19,141 bases of DNA from CAZHZT01 sp964537285 (GCA_964537285.1 CAZHZT010000111.1:1-19141), one strand, 5' to 3'. Positions 1-5,958 are shown, numbered from the stretch's first letter. Made by a program: numbers and translations. The notes: generated by a model from the letters alone, not told the origin.

Positions 1-2
1 GG

Positions 3-80
3 CTACTTGCTAAGCGGAAGAAATTAGATGGAATAATCTTTTCCTCAGGAGGATTTAGAGAAAAGATCAGGCAGGCCTAA
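3..80 (+). CDS. 3' end of an unidentified gene (partial, 25 codons)
   Basis: An open frame enters from the left edge and stops at TAA 78-80. The 25 visible residues are basic and then Gly/Ser-rich, including KRKKLDGIIFSSGG near the middle and FREKIRQA at the end. I do not recognise the family from so short a tail. Support for a real gene end comes from the stop codon lying in the loop of a GC-rich hairpin (71-88) followed by a T-rich stretch, as expected for a gene terminator, and from the other two forward frames closing early. The alternative is a chance open frame. Confidence 0.45.
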   Translation, partial: LLAKRKKLDGIIFSSGGFREKIRQA

Positions 81-98
81 GGGCCTGCTTGTGTTCTT
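71..98 (+). terminator. Intrinsic terminator overlapping the stop codon of the left-edge gene
   Basis: GCAGGCC (71-77) pairs with GGCCTGC (82-88) around the 4-nt loop TAAG, followed by the T-rich TTGTGTTCTT. The UAA stop of the left-edge frame lies in the loop. The strong 7-bp GC stem with a T-rich tail is a standard intrinsic terminator shape. Confidence 0.55.
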
Positions 99-137
99 AA
101 AACGTTTACCAAATGAAATCATCTAGAACCATTTTTT

Positions 138-326
138 TTAAGTAGTTCACGGAAATAGACTATATAAATAACCTTTGCCCGCTGTAGAAGCATTTTTCGT
201 TTGGAGATCGACACTTTTTTGGGATTTTTCTTCGAAAAATCCCAAAAAAGTGTCGATCTCCAACTCAAAAACCTTCCTGCCAAGGGCATCGATAGTTTAT
301 ACAGTTTAATTCCGTGAACTACTTAA
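138..326. repeat. Long-hairpin element A (terminal repeats shared with element B)
   Basis: A 189-bp segment is bounded by the inverted ends TTAAGTAGTTCACGGAA (138-154) and its exact complement (310-326). Imperfect complementarity continues inward: about 30 nt on the left, ending in GCCC, matches the reverse complement of the right arm at most positions. The centre is a perfect 30-bp hairpin (201-230 with 234-263, loop TTC). The whole element can therefore fold into one long rod. The ends are the same as those of element B (1410-1575), but the conserved apical core of B and C is missing and the perfect hairpin occupies its place. The right end lies 9 nt before the ATG of the deaminase pseudogene. 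It is probably a non-autonomous mobile or structural repeat. Confidence 0.8.
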
Positions 327-335
327 GCAAAAAAA

Positions 336-743
336 ATGGATTTGATAAACCAATGGATGGATCTTTGTAGAACACTTGCTCAGCGAGCTGCAAATAAAGG
401 GAACTCTTCGGTAGGTTCCGTTGTTGTATAGAATGAAAAGGTTGTTGGCGAAGAAGAAGTAAATTCAAAGCGAGATGTTACTTGCCATGCTGAAATGGAA
501 GCGATTCGCAATGCTGTTCAGCGGTTAAATACTACGGATTTATCAGAATGTATTCTTATTTCAACACATGAGCCTTGTATCATGTGCTCCTACGTTATTC
601 GCTTTCACGGTATTCAAAGAACTAAAGTTTATCACGAAAATCCTGTTTTGAGTGTAGGAGGAATTCATTCCACGCATCCGATATTGGTTGATTCCACTTT
701 TTGGACGTCTAAAAGCGTTCCGGAGGTAGTAAAAGTGAAATAA
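336..743 (+). pseudogene. Nucleoside (cytidine/guanine-type) deaminase interrupted by an in-frame TAG
   Basis: Reading from ATG 336 gives a 135-codon frame ending at TAA 741-743, with one internal TAG at 429-431 (codon 32). Downstream of it are the zinc-deaminase signatures CHAEMEAI (His-Ala-Glu: zinc ligand plus catalytic Glu) and PCIMC (two Cys ligands), so this is the CMP/dCMP deaminase fold in the nucleoside/guanine deaminase group. The length is close to normal for the family. The TAG sits at the end of the strand leading to the active site (GSVVV*NEKVVG), where relatives have a residue such as Lys. Either the gene is broken or there is a read error; translation from the inner ATG at 495 would lose the HAE region and could not be active. 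The ATG follows the end of hairpin element A by 9 nt, so its promoter region has been replaced by the element. Confidence 0.75.
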
Positions 744-754
744 GTTTCATACCT

Positions 755-940
755 TTACGCTCCGCTTGTAAATTGGGTAGTGTAGTATTGATAATCGAGC
801 TTCCACTCGGTAAAGTCTTAGAATTAAAGATAGGTAAAGAGGCTAGTTAAACCTTCAGGGTCAAAAATATTCATTCCTTTGGTTTTGAAATTATCTTCCT
901 TCAGATCAATCGCTTCTCTTATTGATTTACTCGCCAACTG
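755..940 (-). pseudogene. Possible decayed gene fragment
   Basis: Between the deaminase and rpsU (744-1097) there is no intact gene. On the minus strand one frame stays readable for about 62 codons, with two stops close together (TAA at 824-826 and 818-820). The upstream part reads SIREAIDLKEDNFKTKG and the downstream part DFTEWKLDYQYYTTQF. Composition looks protein-like, but no family is recognised and chance cannot be excluded. The rest of the gap is AT-rich and featureless apart from a possible rpsU promoter. Confidence 0.18.
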
Positions 941-1068
941 TTATCAATTTTTTGGGAAAGCCCTTTCTACATGATCTTATGATATGATGAAATGATTTCC
1001 CCATTAGTGATGTACCTTTACATATTTAGTAACTATTTAAGTGCTTAATGTGTTGAAAGAGAGTTTTT

Positions 1069-1077
1069 TAAGTTTTG
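1069..1077 (+). promoter_or_regulatory. Weak candidate -7 box for rpsU
   Basis: TAAGTTTTG resembles the Bacteroidetes -7 box TAnnTTTG with one extra T, about 20 nt before the rpsU start. A TTG about 16 nt further upstream could serve as the -33 element. There is no Shine-Dalgarno sequence before the ATG. This is a weak match. Confidence 0.25.
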
Positions 1078-1097
1078 TTAATTAAATAAAATATTAT

Positions 1098-1286
1098 ATG
1101 CTAATAATTAATGTTAAAGACAGTGAGTCTATTGATCGGGCTCTAAAACGCTATAAAAGAAAACATCGGAAAGTACGTTTGATTAAGGAACTTCGTCGTC
1201 GTAAGCATTTTACGAAACCATCCGTAAACCGACGCAATGAGGTTCTGAATGCAAAATATAGAAATGAGCATTATGGCGAGGAATAA
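1098..1286 (+). CDS. rpsU: Small ribosomal subunit protein bS21
   Basis: The 62-residue, strongly basic protein matches bS21 along its length: an N-terminal INVKDSESIDRALKRYKRK, then KELRRRKHFTKPS and RRNEVLNAKYR. It is a small-subunit protein near the 3' end of 16S rRNA. In studied Bacteroidetes, bS21 with bS18 and bS6 helps sequester the anti-Shine-Dalgarno sequence, which fits a genome without obvious SD motifs. The gene stands alone, not in an rpsU-dnaG-rpoD cluster. No SD is seen in the 40 nt before ATG; the leader is AT-rich. A perfect 42-bp hairpin begins 3 nt after the stop. The gene lies between hairpin elements A and B. Confidence 0.96.
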   Translation: MLIINVKDSESIDRALKRYKRKHRKVRLIKELRRRKHFTKPSVNRRNEVLNAKYRNEHYGEE

Positions 1287-1289
1287 TGC

Positions 1290-1378
1290 CATAGAGCCTT
1301 CAACATAAAGAAAAAGGTGGAATGCGGTGACCAAAAGTCACCGCATTCCACCTTTTTCTTTATGTTGAAGGCTCTATG
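1290..1378. terminator. Perfect 42-bp hairpin directly after rpsU
   Basis: Arms 1290-1331 and 1337-1378 are exact reverse complements with the loop CAAAA. The structure starts 3 nt after the rpsU stop codon. The T-tract is inside the stem rather than after it, so it may act as a 3' mRNA-stabilising structure or a bidirectional block rather than a textbook terminator. Confidence 0.65.
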
Positions 1379-1409
1379 ACTTAGAGTAAAGTCTAATCAA
1401 TATAAGAAT

Positions 1410-1575
1410 TTAAGTAGTTCACGGAATTGGGCTACCAAACAGATGATAGCTATTTTGCGCTGAATCAAGGCGCGAAGACCGCGCTTAGCCCATGTTAAGC
1501 AAGGCTTTGAGCAACGCAGAGTCAGCGCAAAAGAGCATCATATGGTTATGTAGTTTAATTTCGTGAACTACTTAA
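1410..1575. repeat. Long-hairpin element B with conserved apical core
   Basis: The 166-bp element has inverted ends TTAAGTAGTTCACGGAA on the left and the complement with one mismatch on the right. The stem is imperfect over about 40 bp and then becomes a perfect 11-bp stem (TTTTGCGCTGA with TCAGCGCAAAA) closing a loop of about 58 nt. The loop contains GGCGCGAAGA (1469-1478), TAGCCCA and TGAGCAACG, all found in the same order and spacing in element C (7240-7405, also 166 bp). The right end covers the last codon and stop of the minus-strand membrane protein gene (stop 1568-1570). It is probably a structured RNA or non-autonomous mobile element that also serves as that gene's 3' end. Confidence 0.8.
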
Positions 1576-1876
1576 GTAAGTTGATTAGTAATATTCCAAG
1601 GACTGCACCAAGGGCCATATAACCCAACTTTCTGCCAGTACGTTGTACCGCCTTATCCATAAAAATTCTCCGAAATCCATCCGGGGTTCGTTCAAATCGC
1701 CATGCTGAATAGGTAGCAAAAAAACATATAAAGATTAAAATACCGACGACTAAAAGCTTGTTTCCATCAGAAAAGATGAATATAAATAAGTCGTAGAGGA
1801 ACCGGGCAATTAAGCTAAAAGTAATGAATACATAGGTCATTTTTCGGCGATTCCATTCTTTTATAAAAGTAGTCAT
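1568..1876 (-). CDS. Small three-helix membrane protein, unknown function
   Basis: The 102-residue protein has a short basic N-terminus (KEWNRRKM) and then hydrophobic segments at roughly residues 14-34, 40-57 and 83-100, with a basic loop (RFERTPDGFRRIF...VQRTGRK) between the second and third. That is consistent with a small inner-membrane protein. I recognise no family. The stop codon and final Lys codon lie inside hairpin element B, so the very C-terminus may have been supplied by the element. Upstream on the minus strand, TATCTTTT (1899-1906) is one base off the -7 consensus. It is divergent from tatD. Confidence 0.7.
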   Translation of the reverse strand: MTTFIKEWNRRKMTYVFITFSLIARFLYDLFIFIFSDGNKLLVVGILIFICFFATYSAWRFERTPDGFRRIFMDKAVQRTGRKLGYMALGAVLGILLINLLK

Positions 1877-1950
1877 ACTTTTTTCCTGTAAATTTAGTAA
1901 AAGATATTTTCAGACGACTTTTGTATCATTGAAATGCTCACCATCTAAGT

Positions 1951-1980
1951 TTTCAAGTTCCACACAATTTGTCAAAGAAC
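1951..1980. repeat. Half copy of the boxA-like hairpin family
   Basis: The segment CAAGTTCCACACAATTTG followed by TCAAAGAAC matches the right arm of the element at 18786-18894 almost exactly, but I see no left arm nearby. Its reverse complement begins GTTCTTTGACAAATTGTG, resembling a boxA antitermination sequence. It lies in the tatD leader region. Confidence 0.6.
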
Positions 1981-2013
1981 GAGTTTTCATTCTCTAAAGT
2001 TAACAGATAAGCT

Positions 2014-2021
2014 TACATTTG
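2014..2021 (+). promoter_or_regulatory. Bacteroidetes-type -7 box for tatD
   Basis: TACATTTG is an exact match to TAnnTTTG, 34 nt before the tatD ATG. No clear -33 element was identified. Confidence 0.6.
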
Positions 2022-2055
2022 TGGTAAATGTCTTACTACAAAAACGAATAAGAAT

Positions 2056-2817
2056 ATGTTTGTGGATACACATACCCACCTCTACTCTGATCAGTTCAAC
2101 GATGATCGGGATGAGGCGGTTCAGCGAGCGATCGAGCTCGGCATAGAAAAAATGTATTTGCCTAATGTAGATAGTGCTTCTATTGAAGGCATGTTAGCAT
2201 TGGAATCAGCCTATCCGGAGAATTGCTTCGCTATGATGGGGCTGCATCCCTGTTCTGTGAAGGACAATTATTTAGAGGAGCTAAAGATTGTGGAAGATTG
2301 GTACAAGCAAAGAACATTTAAAGCAGTGGGAGAGATCGGTATTGATCTTTATTGGGATAAAACCCATTTCGAAGAGCAAAAAAAGGCATTTCTCAGGCAG
2401 GTTGCTCTTGCGAAAGAACTAAAATTACCCATCGTTATTCATGCTCGTGAATCATTGGATATATTGATTGAATTAGTGGAGGAAGAACAAAAAGGCGACC
2501 TGACTGGCGTCTTCCACTGTTTTACCGGTGATTTGGAACAAGCAAAAACCATTATGGGGGTTGGTTTTTACATGGGCATTGGCGGAGTGCTGACGTTTAA
2601 AAAAGCCGGCTTAGATAAAACCGCTACGGATATTCCCCTGGAAAGCCTTGTTTTGGAAACGGATTCGCCTTATCTGGCGCCTTCTCCGCACAGAGGCAAA
2701 CGAAATGAAAGCAGTTACATACACCAAATTGCTACAAAACTTGCATCTATTAAAGAAATAGACCTGGAAACGGTAGAAAAACAAACCACAGAGAATGCTT
2801 TGAAATTATTCGGGTAA
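2056..2817 (+). CDS. tatD: TatD-family metal-dependent hydrolase/deoxyribonuclease
   Basis: The 253-residue protein has normal family length and a complete set of TIM-barrel metal ligands: DTHTH (His6, His8), GLHPC, GEIGIDLYWD (Glu93), VIHAR (His129), FHCF (His154) and LETDSPYLAP (Asp203), ending in NALKLFG. Family members are Mg2+-dependent 3'-5' exonucleases or phosphohydrolases of the cytosol. The start is the ATG just before the FVDTHTH strand, the usual TatD N-terminus, and a TAnnTTTG box lies 34 nt upstream. It seems monocistronic: tRNA-Ser follows after about 270 nt. A short remnant of the boxA-like repeat (2816-2833, ATCAAAGAACG plus a T-run) directly follows the stop and could aid termination. 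Confidence 0.94.
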   Translation: MFVDTHTHLYSDQFNDDRDEAVQRAIELGIEKMYLPNVDSASIEGMLALESAYPENCFAMMGLHPCSVKDNYLEELKIVEDWYKQRTFKAVGEIGIDLYWDKTHFEEQKKAFLRQVALAKELKLPIVIHARESLDILIELVEEEQKGDLTGVFHCFTGDLEQAKTIMGVGFYMGIGGVLTFKKAGLDKTATDIPLESLVLETDSPYLAPSPHRGKRNESSYIHQIATKLASIKEIDLETVEKQTTENALKLFG

Positions 2818-2842
2818 AATTTATCAAAGAACGTTTTTTTTA
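2816..2842 (+). repeat. Short remnant of the boxA-like repeat plus T-run after tatD
   Basis: TTTATCAAAGAACG (2820-2833) followed by a run of T matches the right terminus and T-rich flank of the elements at 5044-5138 and 18786-18894. Only the end survives. The rest of the 2818-3085 gap shows only a 7-bp hairpin (ATTCTCA/TGAGAAT, 2962-2978). Confidence 0.4.
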
Positions 2843-3085
2843 AAAAAGCTTATGAAACATACCTTCCCGATAAAAAAAATTCTCGCAGAATGCTAAAATA
2901 CCGTTGCTTTGTCAGAATTTATTTTGAAATGTAATAGTATTTTACAATTTTTGCGTATCCGATTCTCAGGTTGAGAATTGGAGTTGGCAGAGTAGCCATT
3001 GACATTCGACGGAAAACGTGCTGCATTGGGAAGAAAAATCAAAAGGATTAGAGGAATCCCATTGTAAACGTAAAGTGTTCCGAAC

Positions 3086-3176
3086 GGAGAGGTGGCCGAG
3101 TGGTCGAAGGCGCACGCCTGGAAAGTGTGTATACTCCAAAAGGGTATCGAGGGTTCGAATCCCTCTCTCTCCGCCA
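3086..3176 (+). tRNA. tRNA-Ser (anticodon GGA)
   Basis: Class II tRNA. The acceptor GGAGAGG (3086-3092) pairs with TCTCTCC (G-U at pair 7), followed by discriminator G and an encoded CCA (3174-3176). The D-arm contains GGCCGAGTGGTC, which is characteristic of Ser. The anticodon stem CACGC/GTGTG encloses loop CTGGAAA with anticodon GGA at 3120-3122, reading UCC/UCU. A long variable arm (about 3130-3149) is followed by a T-arm with GGTTCGAATCC. The exbB promoter box lies only 9 nt downstream. Confidence 0.96.
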
Positions 3177-3184
3177 AATAGGTT

Positions 3185-3192
3185 TAATTTTG
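3185..3192 (+). promoter_or_regulatory. -7 box of the exbB-exbD operon
   Basis: TAATTTTG is an exact TAnnTTTG match, 35 nt before the exbB ATG and immediately after tRNA-Ser. It implies that the operon has its own promoter, whose upstream part overlaps the tRNA 3' end. Confidence 0.6.
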
Positions 3193-3226
3193 TTAGTTCA
3201 AAACCAATCGTAAAACCTCTTTTATC

Positions 3227-3961
3227 ATGCGTAAATTTTTAGCTTTATTTTTTGTTCTAGCAGCAGCCTTTATTTTAGGCGCTGATCAATTATTGGCACA
3301 AGATGAAACACAAGCTGCCGCCTCAGGTTATCAAGTATTGAAAAAATACTTCATTGATGGTGGCTGGGCTTTCATGAGTTTCGTACTCGTTTGTTTGATC
3401 CTTGGCCTTGCATTTTGTATTGAGCGTATCATTACGCTGAATATCGCTACCGCTAACACAGAGAAATTAATGACTAAGATCGATGACAACCTTAAAGAAG
3501 GGGACATTGAGGGCGCTATGGAAGTGTGTAAGAAAACACAAGGTCCTACAGCAAGCGTTCTTTATGAAGGCCTTAGAAATGCTGGCAATGGCCCGGAAGC
3601 TGTTGAAAAAGCAATCGTTTCTTACGGTTCCGTTCAAATGGGCTTGCTTGAGCGCGGCTTGGTTTGGATCTCGCTTTTCATCGCTATCGCTCCGATGCTT
3701 GGTTTCATGGGTACGGTAATCGGTATGATTCAGGCATTCGACAGAATTGCTGAAGTAGGGGATCTTTCTCCATCTGTAGTAGCAGATGGTATTAAAGTAG
3801 CCCTTTTGACGACAGTATTCGGCCTTATCGTTGCGATCATTCTTCAAATCTTCTATAACTATATCGTTTCAAAAATTGACGGTATCGTTAATAAGATGGA
3901 AGATGCATCCATTGCTCTTGTTGATGTAATGGCTCGCAACAACGTTTTTAGTAATAACTAA
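3227..3961 (+). CDS. exbB: ExbB/TolQ/MotA-type proton channel protein
   Basis: This 244-residue inner-membrane protein has an N-terminal signal-like segment (residues 1-25, ending LLAQ), common in Bacteroidetes ExbB proteins. Three membrane helices follow at about 46-64, 144-164 and 190-210. The family signature APMLGFMGTVIGMI (about 155-168) opens the second core helix, and the cytoplasmic domain lies between TM1 and TM2. The ExbB pentamer and ExbD form a proton-driven motor that powers TonB-dependent outer-membrane transport. It is the first gene of an apparent operon: the unknown 4-TM protein starts 30 nt downstream and is followed by two exbD genes. A TolQ role is possible, but two ExbD partners and no tolB/pal favour Exb. 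Confidence 0.92.
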   Translation: MRKFLALFFVLAAAFILGADQLLAQDETQAAASGYQVLKKYFIDGGWAFMSFVLVCLILGLAFCIERIITLNIATANTEKLMTKIDDNLKEGDIEGAMEVCKKTQGPTASVLYEGLRNAGNGPEAVEKAIVSYGSVQMGLLERGLVWISLFIAIAPMLGFMGTVIGMIQAFDRIAEVGDLSPSVVADGIKVALLTTVFGLIVAIILQIFYNYIVSKIDGIVNKMEDASIALVDVMARNNVFSNN

Positions 3962-3991
3962 TTTATTTCCCTGAATCAAATTCTTTTATAA

Positions 3992-4453
3992 ATGTATAAT
4001 TTTCTAACAAAGAACGGTCAGTTACTGGCTTTTGGCCTGGGTATCCTGATTGTAGGACTCTTCCTTATCCTGGCAATTGCAGGGGGAGCTGGTTCTACTA
4101 ATTGGGAAAGTTCTACTGACGAGTTCAAATACAGCACTACGCTTTTTGATCTGGGATTGGCCGGAGCAATTGCGTTAGTAGTCATTGCTGCTGCATCAAT
4201 GCTTCTGTTTGGCGTTATGCAGATCGTTACTCACTTTAAAGCTTCTATCCGAGGATTGATCGGCCTGCTTGTTCTGGCTGGTGTTTTCCTTGTAGCTATG
4301 ACAATGGCTTCAGGAGTATGTTATGACGGTGAAGGTCAATTGGCAGCAGGTATTTGCAAATACATTGGCGGTGCAATCTCAACCGGCCTTGTACTTATTG
4401 GCTTGGCAGCTGTCGGGATCGTAGTATCTGAAATTATTAATTTTGTTAAATAA
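3992..4453 (+). CDS. Four-helix membrane protein in the ExbB-ExbD operon, unknown function
   Basis: The 153-residue, very hydrophobic protein has segments at roughly residues 10-31, 52-75, 87-107 and 128-150. A polar periplasmic-type loop after TM1 contains WESSTDEFKYSTT, and a second loop between TM3 and TM4 carries two Cys (GVCYDGEG...AGICKY) that could form a disulfide. I recognise no named family. Its position, 30 nt after exbB and 9 nt before exbD, indicates co-translation with the motor, so it may be an accessory or stabilising subunit; that is inferred from context only. Confidence 0.8.
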   Translation: MYNFLTKNGQLLAFGLGILIVGLFLILAIAGGAGSTNWESSTDEFKYSTTLFDLGLAGAIALVVIAAASMLLFGVMQIVTHFKASIRGLIGLLVLAGVFLVAMTMASGVCYDGEGQLAAGICKYIGGAISTGLVLIGLAAVGIVVSEIINFVK

Positions 4454-4462
4454 TAGGTAATC

Positions 4463-5017
4463 ATGGCTAAATCGAGAACTAGAGATCGGGTTTCCACAGA
4501 AATCAACGCGGGGTCGATGGCCGACATTGCCTTCTTGCTATTGATTTTCTTCCTGGTAACCACGACGATCGTCGAAGATAAAGGTATCCTCGTGAAATTA
4601 CCACCTTGGTCAGAAGAAGAGCCTGAAATTACTAAATTGAATACCCGAAACGTGTATTCCGTTCTGGTAAATGCGCAAAATCAACTTCTGGTGAGAGGTG
4701 AACCTATGCGTATCCGGGATCTTAGAAACAATACCAAAGAGTTTATCTCTAATCCAACCAATAGAGAGGATTATGCAGAAAGCCCTAATAAGGCGATTGT
4801 TTCAATGAAAAATGACCGGGGAACAAACTACAAGACTTATCTGGAGGTTTACAACGAGGTGAAAGCTGCTTACAACGAACTCCGTAATGAAGCTGCTTTG
4901 GCTAAATATGGGAAAGGCTTCGAAAAAATAACTTATAACCAACAAAAGGAAATTCGCAGCGCGATTCCCTTGGTTATTTCAGAAGCTGAACCTACGGCCT
5001 TCGGTGAAGAAGAATAA
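4463..5017 (+). CDS. exbD: ExbD/TolR-family protein (first copy)
   Basis: The 184-residue protein has a short basic cytoplasmic N-terminus and one membrane helix beginning SMADIAFLLLIFFLVTTTI (18-36). Asp21 is at the position of the conserved proton-carrying Asp of ExbD/TolR/MotB helices. The periplasmic domain includes LVKLPPW and VYSVLVNAQNQLLVRGE, the usual ExbD-fold strands. The C-terminal part (about 85-184) is longer and more charged than in E. coli ExbD (141 aa), a feature often seen in Bacteroidetes. It starts 9 nt after the 4-TM gene. The second exbD follows after 176 nt that contain a palindromic repeat. Confidence 0.92.
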   Translation: MAKSRTRDRVSTEINAGSMADIAFLLLIFFLVTTTIVEDKGILVKLPPWSEEEPEITKLNTRNVYSVLVNAQNQLLVRGEPMRIRDLRNNTKEFISNPTNREDYAESPNKAIVSMKNDRGTNYKTYLEVYNEVKAAYNELRNEAALAKYGKGFEKITYNQQKEIRSAIPLVISEAEPTAFGEEE

Positions 5018-5035
5018 AAAAAAGGCTTTTGCTAT

Positions 5036-5148
5036 ATTTTTTAGTTCTTAGACAGAAATTTGCGGAACTTAAAATATGAGTCATTCCGAAAATTCAGGAT
5101 GCCTCATGTTTTAAGTTCCACTCAATCCGTCAAAGAACGTATTTTTTA
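5036..5148. mobile_element. MITE-like palindromic element with boxA-like ends (copy 1), between two exbD genes
   Basis: The 95-bp core (5044-5138) starts GTTCTTAGAC and ends GTCAAAGAAC. The arms of about 35 nt are imperfect inverted repeats (GGAACTTAAAA on the left, TTTTAAGTTCC on the right), and the centre also pairs (ATGAG/CTCAT). The core is flanked by the direct octamer ATTTTTTA (5036-5043 and 5141-5148), which could be a target-site duplication. It is homologous in its outer arms to the copy at 18786-18894, while the centre differs. It lies inside what is otherwise a tight operon. Confidence 0.65.
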
Positions 5149-5193
5149 ATCGTCGAATACTGCTGTCATTAGCGAAATCTAAAATTTAAGCTT

Positions 5194-5670
5194 ATGTCAA
5201 AATTTAAAAAGAAACGCGGTAAGGCTTCTCCTGCTATTTCGACAGCTTCGTTGCCGGATATTATTTTCATGCTTTTGTTCTTTTTCATGGTAGTTACGGT
5301 ACTAAGAGATGCTGAACTTAAAGTATCTGTTATTACACCTCAAGCTACTGAATTGACAAAACTTGAGAAGAAATCATTGGTAAATTACATCTACATCGGT
5401 AAACCTACCGTGAAGTATAGAGAGGTTTATGGAACCAGTCCTCGTTTACAACTTGGCGATAAATTCGCTTCTAAAGAGGAAATTCCATTGTTCCTGGAGC
5501 AACATAAAGTGTCTGTTCCTGAACAACAGCACAACCAGATTGTCTCTTCTTTACGTGTTGATGGTGGCGTTACCATGGGGATTGTTCAAGATGTTAAAAC
5601 GCAGTTGAGAAAATCTAATCAACTAAAAATAAATTATTCCGCCAAAAAGCGTACTTCAGCGCTTAACTAG
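5194..5670 (+). CDS. exbD: ExbD/TolR-family protein (second copy)
   Basis: The 158-residue protein has a basic N-terminus (MSKFKKKRGK), one membrane helix starting at TASLPDIIFMLLFFFMVVTV (18-37) with the essential-type Asp22, and a periplasmic domain. It differs strongly from the first ExbD outside the helix. A pair of unequal ExbD proteins next to one ExbB is a common arrangement in Bacteroidetes, presumably giving a heterodimer in the pentameric channel. The stop codon TAG (5668-5670) is embedded in small alternative hairpins (AACTAGT/ACTAGTT; GTACTTC/GAAGTAC), and a perfect 46-bp hairpin follows 21 nt later. The 176-nt gap from the first exbD holds the MITE-like element, so coupling to the upstream genes may be weakened. 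Confidence 0.9.
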   Translation: MSKFKKKRGKASPAISTASLPDIIFMLLFFFMVVTVLRDAELKVSVITPQATELTKLEKKSLVNYIYIGKPTVKYREVYGTSPRLQLGDKFASKEEIPLFLEQHKVSVPEQQHNQIVSSLRVDGGVTMGIVQDVKTQLRKSNQLKINYSAKKRTSALN

Positions 5671-5691
5671 TTCTTGAAGTACTAGTTATCT

Positions 5692-5785
5692 CAAGAGGAG
5701 GTATTATTTAAAAGAAGTCCTTGAATAAGTAACTTTTGTAAAAGTTACTTATTCAAGGACTTCTTTTAAATAATACCTCCTCTTG
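5692..5785. terminator. Perfect 46-bp hairpin after the exb operon
   Basis: Arms 5692-5737 and 5740-5785 are exact reverse complements separated by 2 nt (GT). It begins with CAAGAGGAGGTATTATTTAA and is the longest perfect stem in the window. Position suggests operon 3'-end formation or an mRNA barrier. There is no T-run directly after it; A-rich sequence follows. Confidence 0.6.
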
Positions 5786-5810
5786 CAAAAAAGAAAGCCG
5801 GCCCTGTTTG

Positions 5811-5875
5811 ATCATCATCAAAATGTCATAACATTACCGCGAAGCAGCGTAATGTTATGACATTTTGATGATGAT
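5811..5875. terminator. Perfect 27-bp hairpin upstream of the sterol-desaturase gene
   Basis: Arms 5811-5837 and 5849-5875 are exact reverse complements with an 11-nt loop (CGCGAAGCAGC). It lies 26 nt after the 46-bp hairpin and 50 nt before the -7 box of the next gene. Together the two hairpins separate the exb operon from the following transcription unit. The sequence is unrelated to its neighbour. Confidence 0.55.
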
Positions 5876-5924
5876 TGAATAATGGTGTCGTTTTTTTTTA
5901 TTTATATCAGGCGGGAATAATATG

Positions 5925-5932
5925 TATCTTTG
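5925..5932 (+). promoter_or_regulatory. -7 box of the sterol-desaturase-like gene
   Basis: TATCTTTG is an exact TAnnTTTG match, 27 nt before ATG 5959. This supports ATG 5959 over an upstream TTG at 5875, which lies in the hairpin. Confidence 0.65.
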
Positions 5933-5958
5933 CAGTATTTGAAAAAAAACTGAATATT

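Noticed and set aside
138..326. CRISPR array
   Set aside because: The repeats are inverted, not regularly spaced direct repeats, and no cas genes are present.
1143..1334. 63-codon minus-strand ORF across rpsU and its hairpin
   Set aside because: Antisense of rpsU; it starts inside the perfect stem.
138..1575. A complete insertion sequence with transposase around elements A and B
   Set aside because: No transposase, integrase or RAYT-like ORF is visible between or beside the elements.
2893..3242. Two ORFs (94 aa on minus, 74 aa on plus) overlapping the tRNA-Ser gene
   Set aside because: They are translations of the tRNA and its flanks; the minus one begins with the familiar spurious tRNA-derived peptide (EREGFEPSIP). 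No independent gene evidence.
3467..3847. 126-codon minus-strand ORF opposite exbB
   Set aside because: Shadow of exbB, with no known motif.
5875..5958. Upstream TTG start for the sterol-desaturase-like gene (28 extra residues)
   Set aside because: The TTG overlaps the end of the 27-bp hairpin and lies upstream of the TATCTTTG promoter box; ATG 5959 fits better.
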